Of a stretch of DNA of 64,000 bases, positions 56,384 through 64,000 are shown piece by piece. The stretch spans positions 1,178,001 through 1,242,000 of the forward strand of contig NZ_CP048272.1 in the NCBI RefSeq assembly GCF_019469425.1. Reading direction: 5' to 3'. A program made the position numbers and the translations under genes. Each line of letters opens with the position of its first letter. Positions within the stretch are counted from its first letter, which is position 1. The notes beneath the pieces are model-generated. The model was given only the letters and a program-made list of their open reading frames with translations, did no database searches and was not told where the DNA came from. The stretch is from Bifidobacterium asteroides (lineage in GTDB: Bacteria; Actinomycetota; Actinomycetes; Actinomycetales; Bifidobacteriaceae).

Positions 56384-57577
56384 CTACCGCAGATGCTCGG
56401 GCCAGGACTGGAGGTAGGCCTGGGCGTTGCGCCGAACCTCCTCGAGCGAGTCGCCGCCGAACTTCTCCAAGGCGAATCGTGCCAGCGTCAGGTTCATCAT
56501 GGCTTCGCCGATCACTGCGGCGGCAGGCACTGCAGTCACGTCGGAACGCTGATGGATAGCCTGGGCAGGCTGGCCGGTGGCCACATCCACCGTCCGCAGG
56601 GCTCGGGGCACCGAAGAGATAGGCTTCATGGCGGCCCTCACCCTGATGGGCTGGCCGTTGGATGTGCCACCCTCCAGGCCGCCCGCGTGGTTGCTGAGTC
56701 TGCGGATGGTGCCGTCAGGACCGGGCTCCATCTCGTCATGGGCCTGTGATCCTGGGCGATCAGCCTCGCTGAATCCATCTCCGATCTCCACGCCCTTGAT
56801 GGCCTGAATGCCCATGAAGGCGCTGGCCAAGGCCGCATCCAGACGCCGATCGTCCTCCACATAAGTGCCCAGTCCTGCAGGCACGCCATAAGCGATGACC
56901 TCGAAGACCCCACCGGCGGTGTCGCCGTCCTTCTTGATCTGGTCGATCCTGGCCACCATCCGCTTCTCAGCGTCCTTGTCCAAGGTCCTGACCGGAGAGG
57001 CATCCAGGGCGGGTCCGTCTTCAGGGCCGGGCGTAGCCTCATGCCCCTCCAGCCCGACCCCGGCTATGGAGATGACGTGGGAAACGGTCCGTATGCCCAG
57101 GGCCTGCTGCAGGAAGTCGGCAGCCACCGATCCTAAGGCCACCCTGGAGGCGGTCTCCCTGGCAGATGAGCGCTCAAGGACTGGACGCGCATCCGTAAAC
57201 CCGTACTTGCGCATACCAGTCAGATCGGCATGGCCTGGCCTGGGCCTGGTCAGAGGGGCGTTGCGACCGGTCGCCGGGGGCTCCTGATCGGCAGGCAGCT
57301 CGTCCACGCTCATGATCCGCTCCCACTTGAGCCACTCCGTGTTGCCGATCTCGACGGCCACTGGTGAACCGAGCGTCCGTCCATGTCTGACTCCGGTCAG
57401 CAGTCGCACCTTGTCCTGCTCAAATCCCATCCTGGCCCCACGGCCATAGCCCAGCCGACGACGGGCCAAGGCCGATTCGATATCCTTGGTGGACACGGCG
57501 ACACCGGCGGGCAGACCCTCCATCATGGCCACCAAGGCCTCTCCGTGGGATTCCCCTGCCGTCTGCCAGCGCAACAT
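56384..57577 (-). CDS. aroC: Chorismate synthase
   Basis: FMN-dependent last step of the shikimate pathway. The 397 residues begin [20 protein letters not shown] (the first conserved block), then [12 protein letters not shown] and [16 protein letters not shown], with the GGxxGG-like [14 protein letters not shown] near the end. ATG 57577 has GGAG 7 bases upstream; an in-frame TTG at 57583 is less likely. It is the first gene of aroC-aroKB-aroQ-UvrA-like and divergent from the peptidase gene. Confidence 0.96.
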   Translation of the reverse strand: MLRWQTAGESHGEALVAMMEGLPAGVAVSTKDIESALARRRLGYGRGARMGFEQDKVRLLTGVRHGRTLGSPVAVEIGNTEWLKWERIMSVDELPADQEPPATGRNAPLTRPRPGHADLTGMRKYGFTDARPVLERSSARETASRVALGSVAADFLQQALGIRTVSHVISIAGVGLEGHEATPGPEDGPALDASPVRTLDKDAEKRMVARIDQIKKDGDTAGGVFEVIAYGVPAGLGTYVEDDRRLDAALASAFMGIQAIKGVEIGDGFSEADRPGSQAHDEMEPGPDGTIRRLSNHAGGLEGGTSNGQPIRVRAAMKPISSVPRALRTVDVATGQPAQAIHQRSDVTAVPAAAVIGEAMMNLTLARFALEKFGGDSLEEVRRNAQAYLQSWPEHLR

Positions 57578-57639
57578 ATTCAAGCTCCTCGTTTGTTCCT
57601 CGTTTGCCAGGTTAGGGCTACGTATGATTATCTTAGAAG

Positions 57640-58113
57640 ATGGTCTACCTCATCCCAGCGCCGGGACTGCTGACCGCCCTCCTCCTGGCCCTGATAGACA
57701 TCCGCTCCCGGCGAGTCCCACGTCTTCTGGTGCTCTTCGGGCTGGTGCTGCAGACCGTGACCCTGCTGGTCTTTTCCCTGATCAAGGGTCGTCCGATGCT
57801 ACTGGCGCAGTGCCTGCTGCTGACTCTGGCATGTGCAGGACTTCAGCTCCTGCTGGCCCTGGTCCGACCCGGCGCCCTGGGACTGGGCGACGTGACGGCT
57901 ACAGGTCTGGTCGCCCTGAGCCTGTCTGTCCTAGGATGGACGACCATTCTGGTCTGGTGGCTGATAATGGGCCTGCTGGGACTGGTTTCCCTGGCTCTGG
58001 TCTGGTTGGCTCGGCGCCGCAGGTCGGCCAGAACGAACAACCCTCTCTCGCTGGCCTATGTCCCAGTCATCCTAGCCGCAGCGGTGATAGCTCTGGTCAT
58101 TGAAGCCATCTAG
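57640..58113 (+). CDS. Prepilin peptidase-like A24 membrane protein
   Basis: Polytopic membrane protein of 157 residues matching only the peptidase half of type IV prepilin peptidases. The catalytic Asp pair is present: Asp20 in [11 protein letters not shown] and Asp84 in GLGD. The N-terminal methyltransferase domain of PilD is absent. No pilin-type genes are adjacent. The ATG lies 11 bases after a TATGAT box with no ribosome site, so translation may be leaderless. It is divergent from aroC with a 62-base gap. Confidence 0.82.
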   Translation: MVYLIPAPGLLTALLLALIDIRSRRVPRLLVLFGLVLQTVTLLVFSLIKGRPMLLAQCLLLTLACAGLQLLLALVRPGALGLGDVTATGLVALSLSVLGWTTILVWWLIMGLLGLVSLALVWLARRRRSARTNNPLSLAYVPVILAAAVIALVIEAI

Positions 58114-58165
58114 GACTGGCGGTCTGCCGGATAATTGAGATCCTGAATTCCAGGGGGACAAGGCG

Positions 58166-59362
58166 CTACTTGCTCTGCTCGTTGTGCTGGGACTCCCAGG
58201 CCTTGTACTCCTTGACATCGCGGTTGAACTGATCTGGGTTGTCACTGAACCTGGTCTCTCCCGTGTCCATGTTGACGGTCACGAAATAGAGCCAGTCGCC
58301 AGACTCAGGGTGCATGGCCGCCTGAATGGCCTCGTCTCCAGGGCTGCCGATGGGGCCTGGCGGCAGGCCCGGGTGGACCCTGGTGTTGTAGGGGTCGTTG
58401 GCATTCTTCAGCATGGCATCGGTCAGCTTCAAGGCAGAGACATTGTTGGAGTACGCCACGGTGCTGTCCATGCCCAAGGGCATTCCCTTGGCCAATCGGT
58501 TTTCAATGACCCGGGCCACCTTGTTGTAGTATTCCGACTTGTTGACCTCGGCCTCGGTGATGGAGGCCGTGTTGAGTATAGTCTGCCGATCCTGGCCCCC
58601 GGGCACGCCCAACTGGTCCAGGTGCTCGATCCGCTTGGAGACCAGGTTGCTCAGGATGGCCTTGGCCGATCCGGCCTTGCGCACATCGTACTCACCTGGC
58701 TGCAGCCATCCCTCGAAGTTGCCCCGTGCCTCCTGGGGCAGGATGTCCTCGCCCTTGGCTTGGATCAAGGCGTCGAAATCGCCCTGCGGAACACCGGAAA
58801 GCTGGGCGGCCCGGGCAACCACATCGCGGACCCGTTCGCCCGCTCTCACCTGCAGGAAGCCTCCGGCCTTGCTTCGGTCGGTCAGAATGGCCACCACATC
58901 CGAGGCCTTCATTCGCAGACGCAGATCGAAGGTGCCGGGCAGGAGCCGGGATTCGGACTGGGTGCTGGTGATGGCGTGCAGGAAGGCGGCCGTGGACTTG
59001 ACCACCCCGGCCTTGACCAGATTGGCACCCACCTGATCAGCCCCCTGGCCGCTCTCGACTGTGAACTCCAGGGGCTGTCCGCCAGGGCCTGGATAGTCGG
59101 GGGCTACCTCCTTGGTGGCTACGATCCGGGGGGCGCCATGGCGCAGCCCGCCCACCAGGATCACCACGCAGAAGGTGGCCAGCACAACAGCCAAGGCAAT
59201 GAGGACGATCATGATCTGCTTGCGATGTTTGCGTCTTTCGCGCCGACGGCGCATTTCACGACGTGAACGAGGAGGACGTGGCGGCATAGCGGAAACCGGG
59301 GCCTGCCCGTCGGCAACCCATTGGACCTTGTCCTGGAAGAATTCCTGCATGTCGTCGGCCAA
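58166..59362 (-). CDS. mltG: Endolytic murein transglycosylase MltG
   Basis: Cuts nascent peptidoglycan strands at the membrane. The 398 residues show an N-terminal Arg-rich cytoplasmic stretch, one membrane helix (about residues 49-71), a LysM-like segment and the YceG/MltG domain with the catalytic Glu in TASITEAEV. MDSTVAY and VHPGLPPGPIGSPG are family blocks. TTG 59362 directly follows the ruvX stop with AAGGAG upstream. Order alaS-ruvX-mltG is standard in actinobacteria. Confidence 0.94.
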   Translation of the reverse strand: MADDMQEFFQDKVQWVADGQAPVSAMPPRPPRSRREMRRRRERRKHRKQIMIVLIALAVVLATFCVVILVGGLRHGAPRIVATKEVAPDYPGPGGQPLEFTVESGQGADQVGANLVKAGVVKSTAAFLHAITSTQSESRLLPGTFDLRLRMKASDVVAILTDRSKAGGFLQVRAGERVRDVVARAAQLSGVPQGDFDALIQAKGEDILPQEARGNFEGWLQPGEYDVRKAGSAKAILSNLVSKRIEHLDQLGVPGGQDRQTILNTASITEAEVNKSEYYNKVARVIENRLAKGMPLGMDSTVAYSNNVSALKLTDAMLKNANDPYNTRVHPGLPPGPIGSPGDEAIQAAMHPESGDWLYFVTVNMDTGETRFSDNPDQFNRDVKEYKAWESQHNEQSK

Positions 59363-59845
59363 TTAGCACTCCTTGTCGGCACGTCGGTCGTCCAGGGCCG
59401 ACTGCAACAGCACAACAGCGGACTGCTGATCGACCACCGGACGATGTCTTCGCCCGTCCACGCGGGCATCATAAAGCTGACGGTGGGCGCTGACGGTCGT
59501 CAGTCGTTCGTCTCGCAATACTACACTGGGCAGCTGTCCAGGGGCAACGCCAGCATCTTGTGCAACCTCATGCAGGCGGCCGGTCAGGGCTCTCACCCAA
59601 CGGGCCGCCTTTTTGGCGCTGCGACCAGCCTGGCCGCTCAGCAGCAGGGGGTGTCCGACTACGACCTTGGACACACATTTATCCATAATCAGGTCTTCCA
59701 CCTGGTCCAAGGCCTGAAAATAGTCACCCTGGACCTGGATGTTACCAGCGGGAAAGGCCAAGGACAACTCCGGGTCCGACAGGGCCAGACCCACCCTGGC
59801 TTCGCCTAGATCCACCCCCAGCCACACGCCTGTCTGTGATCCCAC
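59363..59845 (-). CDS. ruvX: Putative Holliday junction resolvase/pre-16S rRNA nuclease
   Basis: YqgF-type RNase H-fold protein, 160 residues. WLGVDLGEARVGLALSDP has the first catalytic Asp; VVGHPLLLSGQAG, DERLTTVSA and the final VVDQQSAVVLLQSAL contain the others. Some YqgF proteins process 16S rRNA ends. GTG 59845 lies just after the alaS stop. The next gene, mltG, starts at its stop. Confidence 0.93.
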   Translation of the reverse strand: MGSQTGVWLGVDLGEARVGLALSDPELSLAFPAGNIQVQGDYFQALDQVEDLIMDKCVSKVVVGHPLLLSGQAGRSAKKAARWVRALTGRLHEVAQDAGVAPGQLPSVVLRDERLTTVSAHRQLYDARVDGRRHRPVVDQQSAVVLLQSALDDRRADKEC

Positions 59846-59853
59846 GGGAGAGC

Positions 59854-62535
59854 TCAGCCCTCTCGGACCTGATCGCTTAGGGCTTTCAAAGCCCGATCAA
59901 TGGCTGAAGCATCCTGGCCGCCACCCTGGGCGAAGTCAGGCTTGCCACCACCGCCGCCTCCCAGGACCTTGGATGCTTTCCTGACCAGGTCGCCGGCCCT
60001 AAGACCACGGTCACGTGCAGCCTGGTTGGTGGCTACAAAGATGACGGGCTTCTCATCCTCGCTGACACCGGCCAAAGCAACCACAACCGGGTATTCATCG
60101 CCCATGCGGGCCCGCAGGTCGGTTACCGTCTTGCGCAGGGCATCGACCGAGCCAAAATGCTCCATATTCCGAGAGGCGATCTTGACCTCGCCTGGGGCGT
60201 GCAGAGCATGGTTGGCCAGCTCTGGCACAGCCTGGGCCATCTGCTGCTCATAGGTTGCTGCCAGTCGGCGATCGGACTCCTTGAGCTTGGCCAGCAGGGT
60301 AGAGATCCTAGACTCAAGCTCGTCAGGGCGGGCGTTGAGCTTGTCTGAGAGCTGTGAGACCAGGGCGTGCTCACGGGCGTTGTACTCGTACGCCCCCTGA
60401 CCCACTACGGCATCGACACGACGAACGCCGGTGCCCACCGAGGCCTCGGACATGATGGAGACCGCGCCGATCTTGCCCACGTGGTCCACATGGGTTCCCC
60501 CGCAGAGCTCACGACTCCAGCCGTCCTCGCCAATGGAGACCACACGGACCACGTCGCCATACTTCTCCCCGAACAGGTGCATGGCGCCCAGGGCGATGGC
60601 ATCGTCGTACTTCATCTCCTGCGTGGTCACGGCCAGGTTGTCTCGCAGGCGGTCGTTGACGCGGGATTCCACCGCATCCATGGCCTGGCGGCTGGGGGCC
60701 TGCGACCACTGGAAGTCGAAACGCAGCCTGTTGGGCGCATCCTCAGAACCGCGCTGCGTGGCCTGGGGACCCAGTTCCTCTCGCAAGGCCTTGTGGACCA
60801 TGTGCGTTGCGGTGTGTGAGCGGGCGATGGCGCCGCGCCGGTTCCGGTCGATGGTGGCCGTGACCTTGGCCTGCAGGGTCAGCGTCCCTTCGGTCAGCCG
60901 ACAACGGTGGATAGTCAACCCCTTGATGGGCTTCTGCACGTCGTCCACTTCAAGGACGGCCCCATCGTCGGCCAGTATCTCACCCTGGTCGGCTAGCTGA
61001 CCGCCGGCCTCGGCATAGAAGGGCGAGCGGTCCAGAATCACCTCAACCTGGGCAGGTGCCTTGACAGCCGGAACCGCTCCCTTGCCCTCCTGGATGATGC
61101 CCAGGACGGTTGACCGGCTGGAAAAGTCAGTGTAGCCCAGGAAGACCTGAGGCTCGGCCAGACTCTTGCGCATATCGTCGTAGACGCTCAGGTCCACGTT
61201 GTGCCGCTTCTTCATAGCATCGGCGCGAGCCCTGGACTTCTGCTCGTTCATGAGCTTCCGGAACTCGTCCTGATCGACCTTGACTCCCTGTTCGGCAGCC
61301 ATCTCCAGGGTCAGCTCGATGGGGAACCCATAAGTGTCGTGCAGAGTGAAGGCATCCTTGCCGGACACCTCAGGTTCGCCCTTCCCGCTTTTGGCCTTGT
61401 TGACGGCAGTATCCAGAAGGGTGGTTCCCTTGTCCAAGGTCCGGCGGAAGGACAGCTCCTCGCCATAGGCCGATTCGGACACATCAGAGAAGGTGTCGTT
61501 CAGCTCCGGATAGCTGAGGGCCATGGCCTCCTTGGAGACTGGGAAGAGCTGAGGCAGAACCTCCTGGTCCACGCCCAGCATCTTCATGGAGCGGATGGTC
61601 CGGCGCAGCAGACGACGCAGCACGTAGCCACGACCGACGTTGCTGGGGCGGACTCCGTCGCTCATGATCATCAGGGCCGAGCGGACATGGTCGGCCACCA
61701 CACGGAAGCGCACGTCATCCTGGGCGTCGTCGCCGTAGTGCCGACCAGACAGGCTCTCGGCCGCCTGGATGACAGGGTAGACCTCGTCGGTCTCATAGAT
61801 GTTCTGCTTGCCCTGAAGCAGGTAGGCCAGACGCTCCAGTCCGGCACCGGTATCGATGTTCTTGTGCTCCAGCTCGCCCACGATGTGCAGGTCTGTCTTG
61901 GATCGGACATTGTCCACCTCGTAGTTTTCGAAGACCAGATCCCAGATCTCGATGTATCGGTTCTCGTCTGCCGAAGGGCCGCCCTCCTTGCCATAGGCAG
62001 GGCCGCGATCCACGTAGATCTCGGAGCACGGTCCGCCGGGGCCGGGGCCGCCGGTTGTCCAGAAGTTGTCCTCCATGCCCAGGATTTCCATGTGCTCTGG
62101 GTCGAAACCCTCGTTCTTCCACAGTGAACGAGCCTCGTCATCGTCGGTGTAGGTGGTGACCCAGATCGTTTCGGGGTCGAAGCCGTAGCCGCCCTGGTCC
62201 TGGGGCTTGGTCAGCAGATCCCAGGCATAGTGGATGGCCTCCTCCTTGAAGTAGTCGCCGAAGGAAAAGTTGCCCAGCATCTGGAAGAAGGTGCCGTGAC
62301 GGGTGGTCTTACCCACCTCATCAATGTCCAGGGTACGCACGCACTTCTGATTGCTGGCCATGCGGTTCTTGGGCGGGGTCTGCTCCCCCAGCAGGTAGGG
62401 GATGAAGGGAACCATGCCGGCGATGGTGAAGAGCGTGGTGGGATTGGGCGAAATCAAGGAGGCGGAGGGAACCACCAGATGATCCTTGCCCTGGAAATAA
62501 TCGAGGAAACGCTTGGCGATTTCCGATGTGCGCAT
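59854..62535 (-). CDS. alaS: Alanyl-tRNA synthetase
   Basis: Charges tRNA-Ala; 893 residues in the usual three-part layout. The class II catalytic core is N-terminal ([23 protein letters not shown]-like [12 protein letters not shown]). The editing domain has the zinc motifs [11 protein letters not shown] and [13 protein letters not shown]. The C-terminal domain ends with [18 protein letters not shown] 62535 has GGAG 10 bases upstream. Confidence 0.97.
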   Translation of the reverse strand: MRTSEIAKRFLDYFQGKDHLVVPSASLISPNPTTLFTIAGMVPFIPYLLGEQTPPKNRMASNQKCVRTLDIDEVGKTTRHGTFFQMLGNFSFGDYFKEEAIHYAWDLLTKPQDQGGYGFDPETIWVTTYTDDDEARSLWKNEGFDPEHMEILGMEDNFWTTGGPGPGGPCSEIYVDRGPAYGKEGGPSADENRYIEIWDLVFENYEVDNVRSKTDLHIVGELEHKNIDTGAGLERLAYLLQGKQNIYETDEVYPVIQAAESLSGRHYGDDAQDDVRFRVVADHVRSALMIMSDGVRPSNVGRGYVLRRLLRRTIRSMKMLGVDQEVLPQLFPVSKEAMALSYPELNDTFSDVSESAYGEELSFRRTLDKGTTLLDTAVNKAKSGKGEPEVSGKDAFTLHDTYGFPIELTLEMAAEQGVKVDQDEFRKLMNEQKSRARADAMKKRHNVDLSVYDDMRKSLAEPQVFLGYTDFSSRSTVLGIIQEGKGAVPAVKAPAQVEVILDRSPFYAEAGGQLADQGEILADDGAVLEVDDVQKPIKGLTIHRCRLTEGTLTLQAKVTATIDRNRRGAIARSHTATHMVHKALREELGPQATQRGSEDAPNRLRFDFQWSQAPSRQAMDAVESRVNDRLRDNLAVTTQEMKYDDAIALGAMHLFGEKYGDVVRVVSIGEDGWSRELCGGTHVDHVGKIGAVSIMSEASVGTGVRRVDAVVGQGAYEYNAREHALVSQLSDKLNARPDELESRISTLLAKLKESDRRLAATYEQQMAQAVPELANHALHAPGEVKIASRNMEHFGSVDALRKTVTDLRARMGDEYPVVVALAGVSEDEKPVIFVATNQAARDRGLRAGDLVRKASKVLGGGGGGKPDFAQGGGQDASAIDRALKALSDQVREG

Positions 62536-62656
62536 GCTGCTTCTGCTCCTTCAGACCCGGCAAACACCGAGGGGATTACGGGTTGTCTAAATGACTCGGT
62601 TGTACGGGGTGCGAGCAGGTCGCCCTCACTCCGGACTCTTAGCTGAATATGGTGAT

Positions 62657-62662
62657 TTTATA
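62657..62662 (-). promoter_or_regulatory. Possible -10 box upstream of alaS
   Basis: TATAAA on the minus strand, about 120 bases before alaS. There is no matching -35 and no T-box antiterminator consensus in the leader. Confidence 0.3.
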
Positions 62663-62701
62663 CCGGCCAGGCGTGTCTGCCTTGGCCTGTCCGCCCCGGG
62701 C

Positions 62702-62941
62702 TCAGCCCTGGAAACGGTCCAGATAGCGGCGGTCCAGCTCGTCCTGCCGCTGGTGCATTGTCTGGGTGAACTGGCGCACCAGACCGGACAGGGTCCGTGA
62801 AGCTACCTGGTCCTGGTCCTCACCCAGCACGAATTCCCTCGCACGCTTCGGGGTATTGGCCCTCACATAGGCCTCTGCCTTGGTCACCAGGACCACGCCT
62901 GCCGTGACGCCCAGCCCCATCCAGAAGATCCGTTTGAACAT
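62702..62941 (-). CDS. Hypothetical 79-residue protein, one membrane helix
   Basis: A hydrophobic helix (about residues 4-20) is followed by a charged region rich in Arg, Gln and Asp, predicted cytoplasmic. It starts with an ATG sharing one base with the upstream DUF948 stop (TGATG). It is probably read with DUF948 and alaS; function unknown. Confidence 0.78.
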   Translation of the reverse strand: MFKRIFWMGLGVTAGVVLVTKAEAYVRANTPKRAREFVLGEDQDQVASRTLSGLVRQFTQTMHQRQDELDRRYLDRFQG

Positions 62942-63372
62942 CAGCGGGTCCTCCCCTCGTTCCCTTGACCGTCATTGGTCTTTTTTGCTGTGGAGGGATT
63001 GGATTCGGCGTTGCCGCGACCACCTGAAAGGAATGACGAGATCGTCTTGCGCAGGGCATAGAGGAAGGCTGCCACTTTGATGACCGGCTTGCCCAGCATT
63101 GATCCATACAGGTCGGTCAGGGCGCCGACGTTGCCTGCCGTGGTCGAGGCCGCTGCGGAGATGCGATTGATGTCGGTCAGGGTCTGGTTGAGCTGAGTGA
63201 CCGTGCTGGCGGACTCATCCAGGGTGGGCACCACATGGTCGCCCGCCTGCTTGATGGTCTGCGCCAACTGGTCGAAGAGCTTCCCTAGACGAATCAGGGG
63301 ATAGATCAGAAACCCCGCCAGGATAGCGAAAGCAATGGCCGCTATCAGGCCGGCAATCTCTCCTACGCCCAT
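62941..63372 (-). CDS. DUF948 membrane protein
   Basis: The 143 residues begin with one membrane helix (about 6-27). A coiled-coil region follows (LFDQLAQTIKQAGDHVVPTLDE, split), then a Ser/Lys/Asn-rich tail. It matches the DUF948 pattern of membrane-anchored proteins conserved beside alaS in actinobacteria; the role is unknown. Confidence 0.82.
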   Translation of the reverse strand: MGVGEIAGLIAAIAFAILAGFLIYPLIRLGKLFDQLAQTIKQAGDHVVPTLDESASTVTQLNQTLTDINRISAAASTTAGNVGALTDLYGSMLGKPVIKVAAFLYALRKTISSFLSGGRGNAESNPSTAKKTNDGQGNEGRTR

Positions 63373-63464
63373 CTGCTACCTCTCTTCCATTGGTACGATA
63401 CTGGGGACAACGCTAGCACGCACCGTCTATCAGACTAGGCCACGACCGGCCGGTTGAAGCCGAT

Positions 63465-64000
63465 TCAGCGGTTGAAGGACTGAACCTGCAGGGCGCGCTC
63501 AAAGGGGGCTTCCGTATCAAAGTCGAATACTGTGACGCTTCCGTTGCTCGGGCGGCAGCTGGTGTCGTAACGACCGCCGCCGAAGCGGTTGACCAGACTG
63601 AGCAGGGTGTTGCCGTGCGAGATCAGCAGGACGCGGTCGCCATCTTTCAGATGCGGATCGGCTGCAATCAAGGCGAATCCGCCGGCAATGCGCGTCCAGT
63701 ACTCGCTGTCGGACTCCGCATCGCCAAAGGGGTCGGCCTCCTTGAGGAAGTCCCTGGTGGCGGCCAGACCGAACTGGTCCACAATCTGCTGGTAGGTTCC
63801 TGCTCCATGTGGCGCGCCTGCAGCCCACCAGGCCAAGGCCATGTCCTGCCCCTCGAAATAGCCATAGAACTGCTCGCGGAAGTGACTGTCGCTGACCGGC
63901 TCAGGCTTGTTCTCCGACTGGTTCTGGTCCAGGATTCTGCGGACTGTCTCCTGGGCGCGTGTAGTGTCCGAACAGTAGGCGGCCGCAAAGCTCACTTTGC
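63465..64000 (-). CDS. Histidine phosphatase (phosphoglycerate mutase-like), 5' part missing
   Basis: Only the C-terminal ~178 residues are in the window; the frame runs off the right edge. SDTTRAQETV and VLLISHGNTLLSLV (second catalytic His) mark the RHG superfamily, and the missing N-terminus should hold the RHG motif. An internal GTG at 63995 is not a credible start. It may dephosphorylate small sugars or nucleotides; no neighbour suggests a role. Confidence 0.85.
   Translation of the reverse strand, partial: KVSFAAAYCSDTTRAQETVRRILDQNQSENKPEPVSDSHFREQFYGYFEGQDMALAWWAAGAPHGAGTYQQIVDQFGLAATRDFLKEADPFGDAESDSEYWTRIAGGFALIAADPHLKDGDRVLLISHGNTLLSLVNRFGGGRYDTSCRPSNGSVTVFDFDTEAPFERALQVQSFNR

Noticed and set aside
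62536-62701. T-box leader for alaS
   Set aside because: No AGGGTGG-type antiterminator sequence or specifier hairpin followed by a terminator.
1-64000. CRISPR arrays, insertion sequences, prophage
   Set aside because: No regularly spaced repeats, transposase, integrase or phage structural genes were found.

Overview
This is 64 kb of chromosome from a high-GC Gram-positive (Actinomycetota). It is most likely a Bifidobacterium or close relative. The reasons are a fused shikimate kinase/dehydroquinate synthase next to aroC and aroQ, a sufBDCSU plus SufT-like iron-sulfur operon, the lepA/rpsT and alaS-ruvX-mltG neighbourhoods, frequent GTG and TTG starts behind strong GGAGG sites, and no heme pathway genes beside a HemW-type protein. 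The genus is inferred from gene content, not from a marker gene. Almost all of the window is dense housekeeping sequence, mostly on the minus strand. I saw no phage, insertion sequence or CRISPR array, and no gene-free stretch longer than about 270 bases.

Region 1 (1-6030) is a sugar-uptake locus. Binding protein, two-domain ATPase and permease (cut by the window edge) run on the minus strand. Diverging from them are a ROK-family repressor gene, a second single-domain sugar-type ATPase and a small three-helix membrane protein. The ROK gene is broken by the apparent loss of one G in a G-run. The AT-rich divergent region holds a good promoter and two dyads that could be ROK operators.

Region 2 (6100-28700) carries metE-metF, a SixA-like phosphatase with trmI and a heterodimeric ABC exporter, a stand-alone ATPase, gltBD, lepA-hemW divergent from rpsT, a TRIC/UPF0126 membrane protein and ilvE. 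Region 3 (28700-36900) carries rplY divergent from an acyl-CoA ligase, then phoH-ybeY-corC-era with overlapping starts and stops, an HIT protein and rsmE.

Region 4 (37000-43600) is the most accessory-looking part. It has a tRNA-Leu(GAG) with an AT-repeat variable arm, a MerR-type regulator whose 3' end runs antisense into that tRNA, and a divergent carboxylesterase and MFS transporter behind a promoter with 19-bp spacing. A SpoU methyltransferase and a uracil/xanthine permease with a leader of alternative hairpins follow.

Region 5 (43600-64000) is the suf operon, pyrG, a UvrA paralogue lacking the UvrB-binding region that is translationally coupled to aroQ, aroKB, aroC, an orphan prepilin-peptidase-like protein, mltG-ruvX-alaS, two small envelope-type proteins and a histidine phosphatase cut by the window edge. 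The likeliest new biology is the ROK/orphan-ATPase sugar locus, the tRNA-linked MerR-esterase-MFS cassette and the UvrA-like protein embedded in the aromatic-amino-acid operon.
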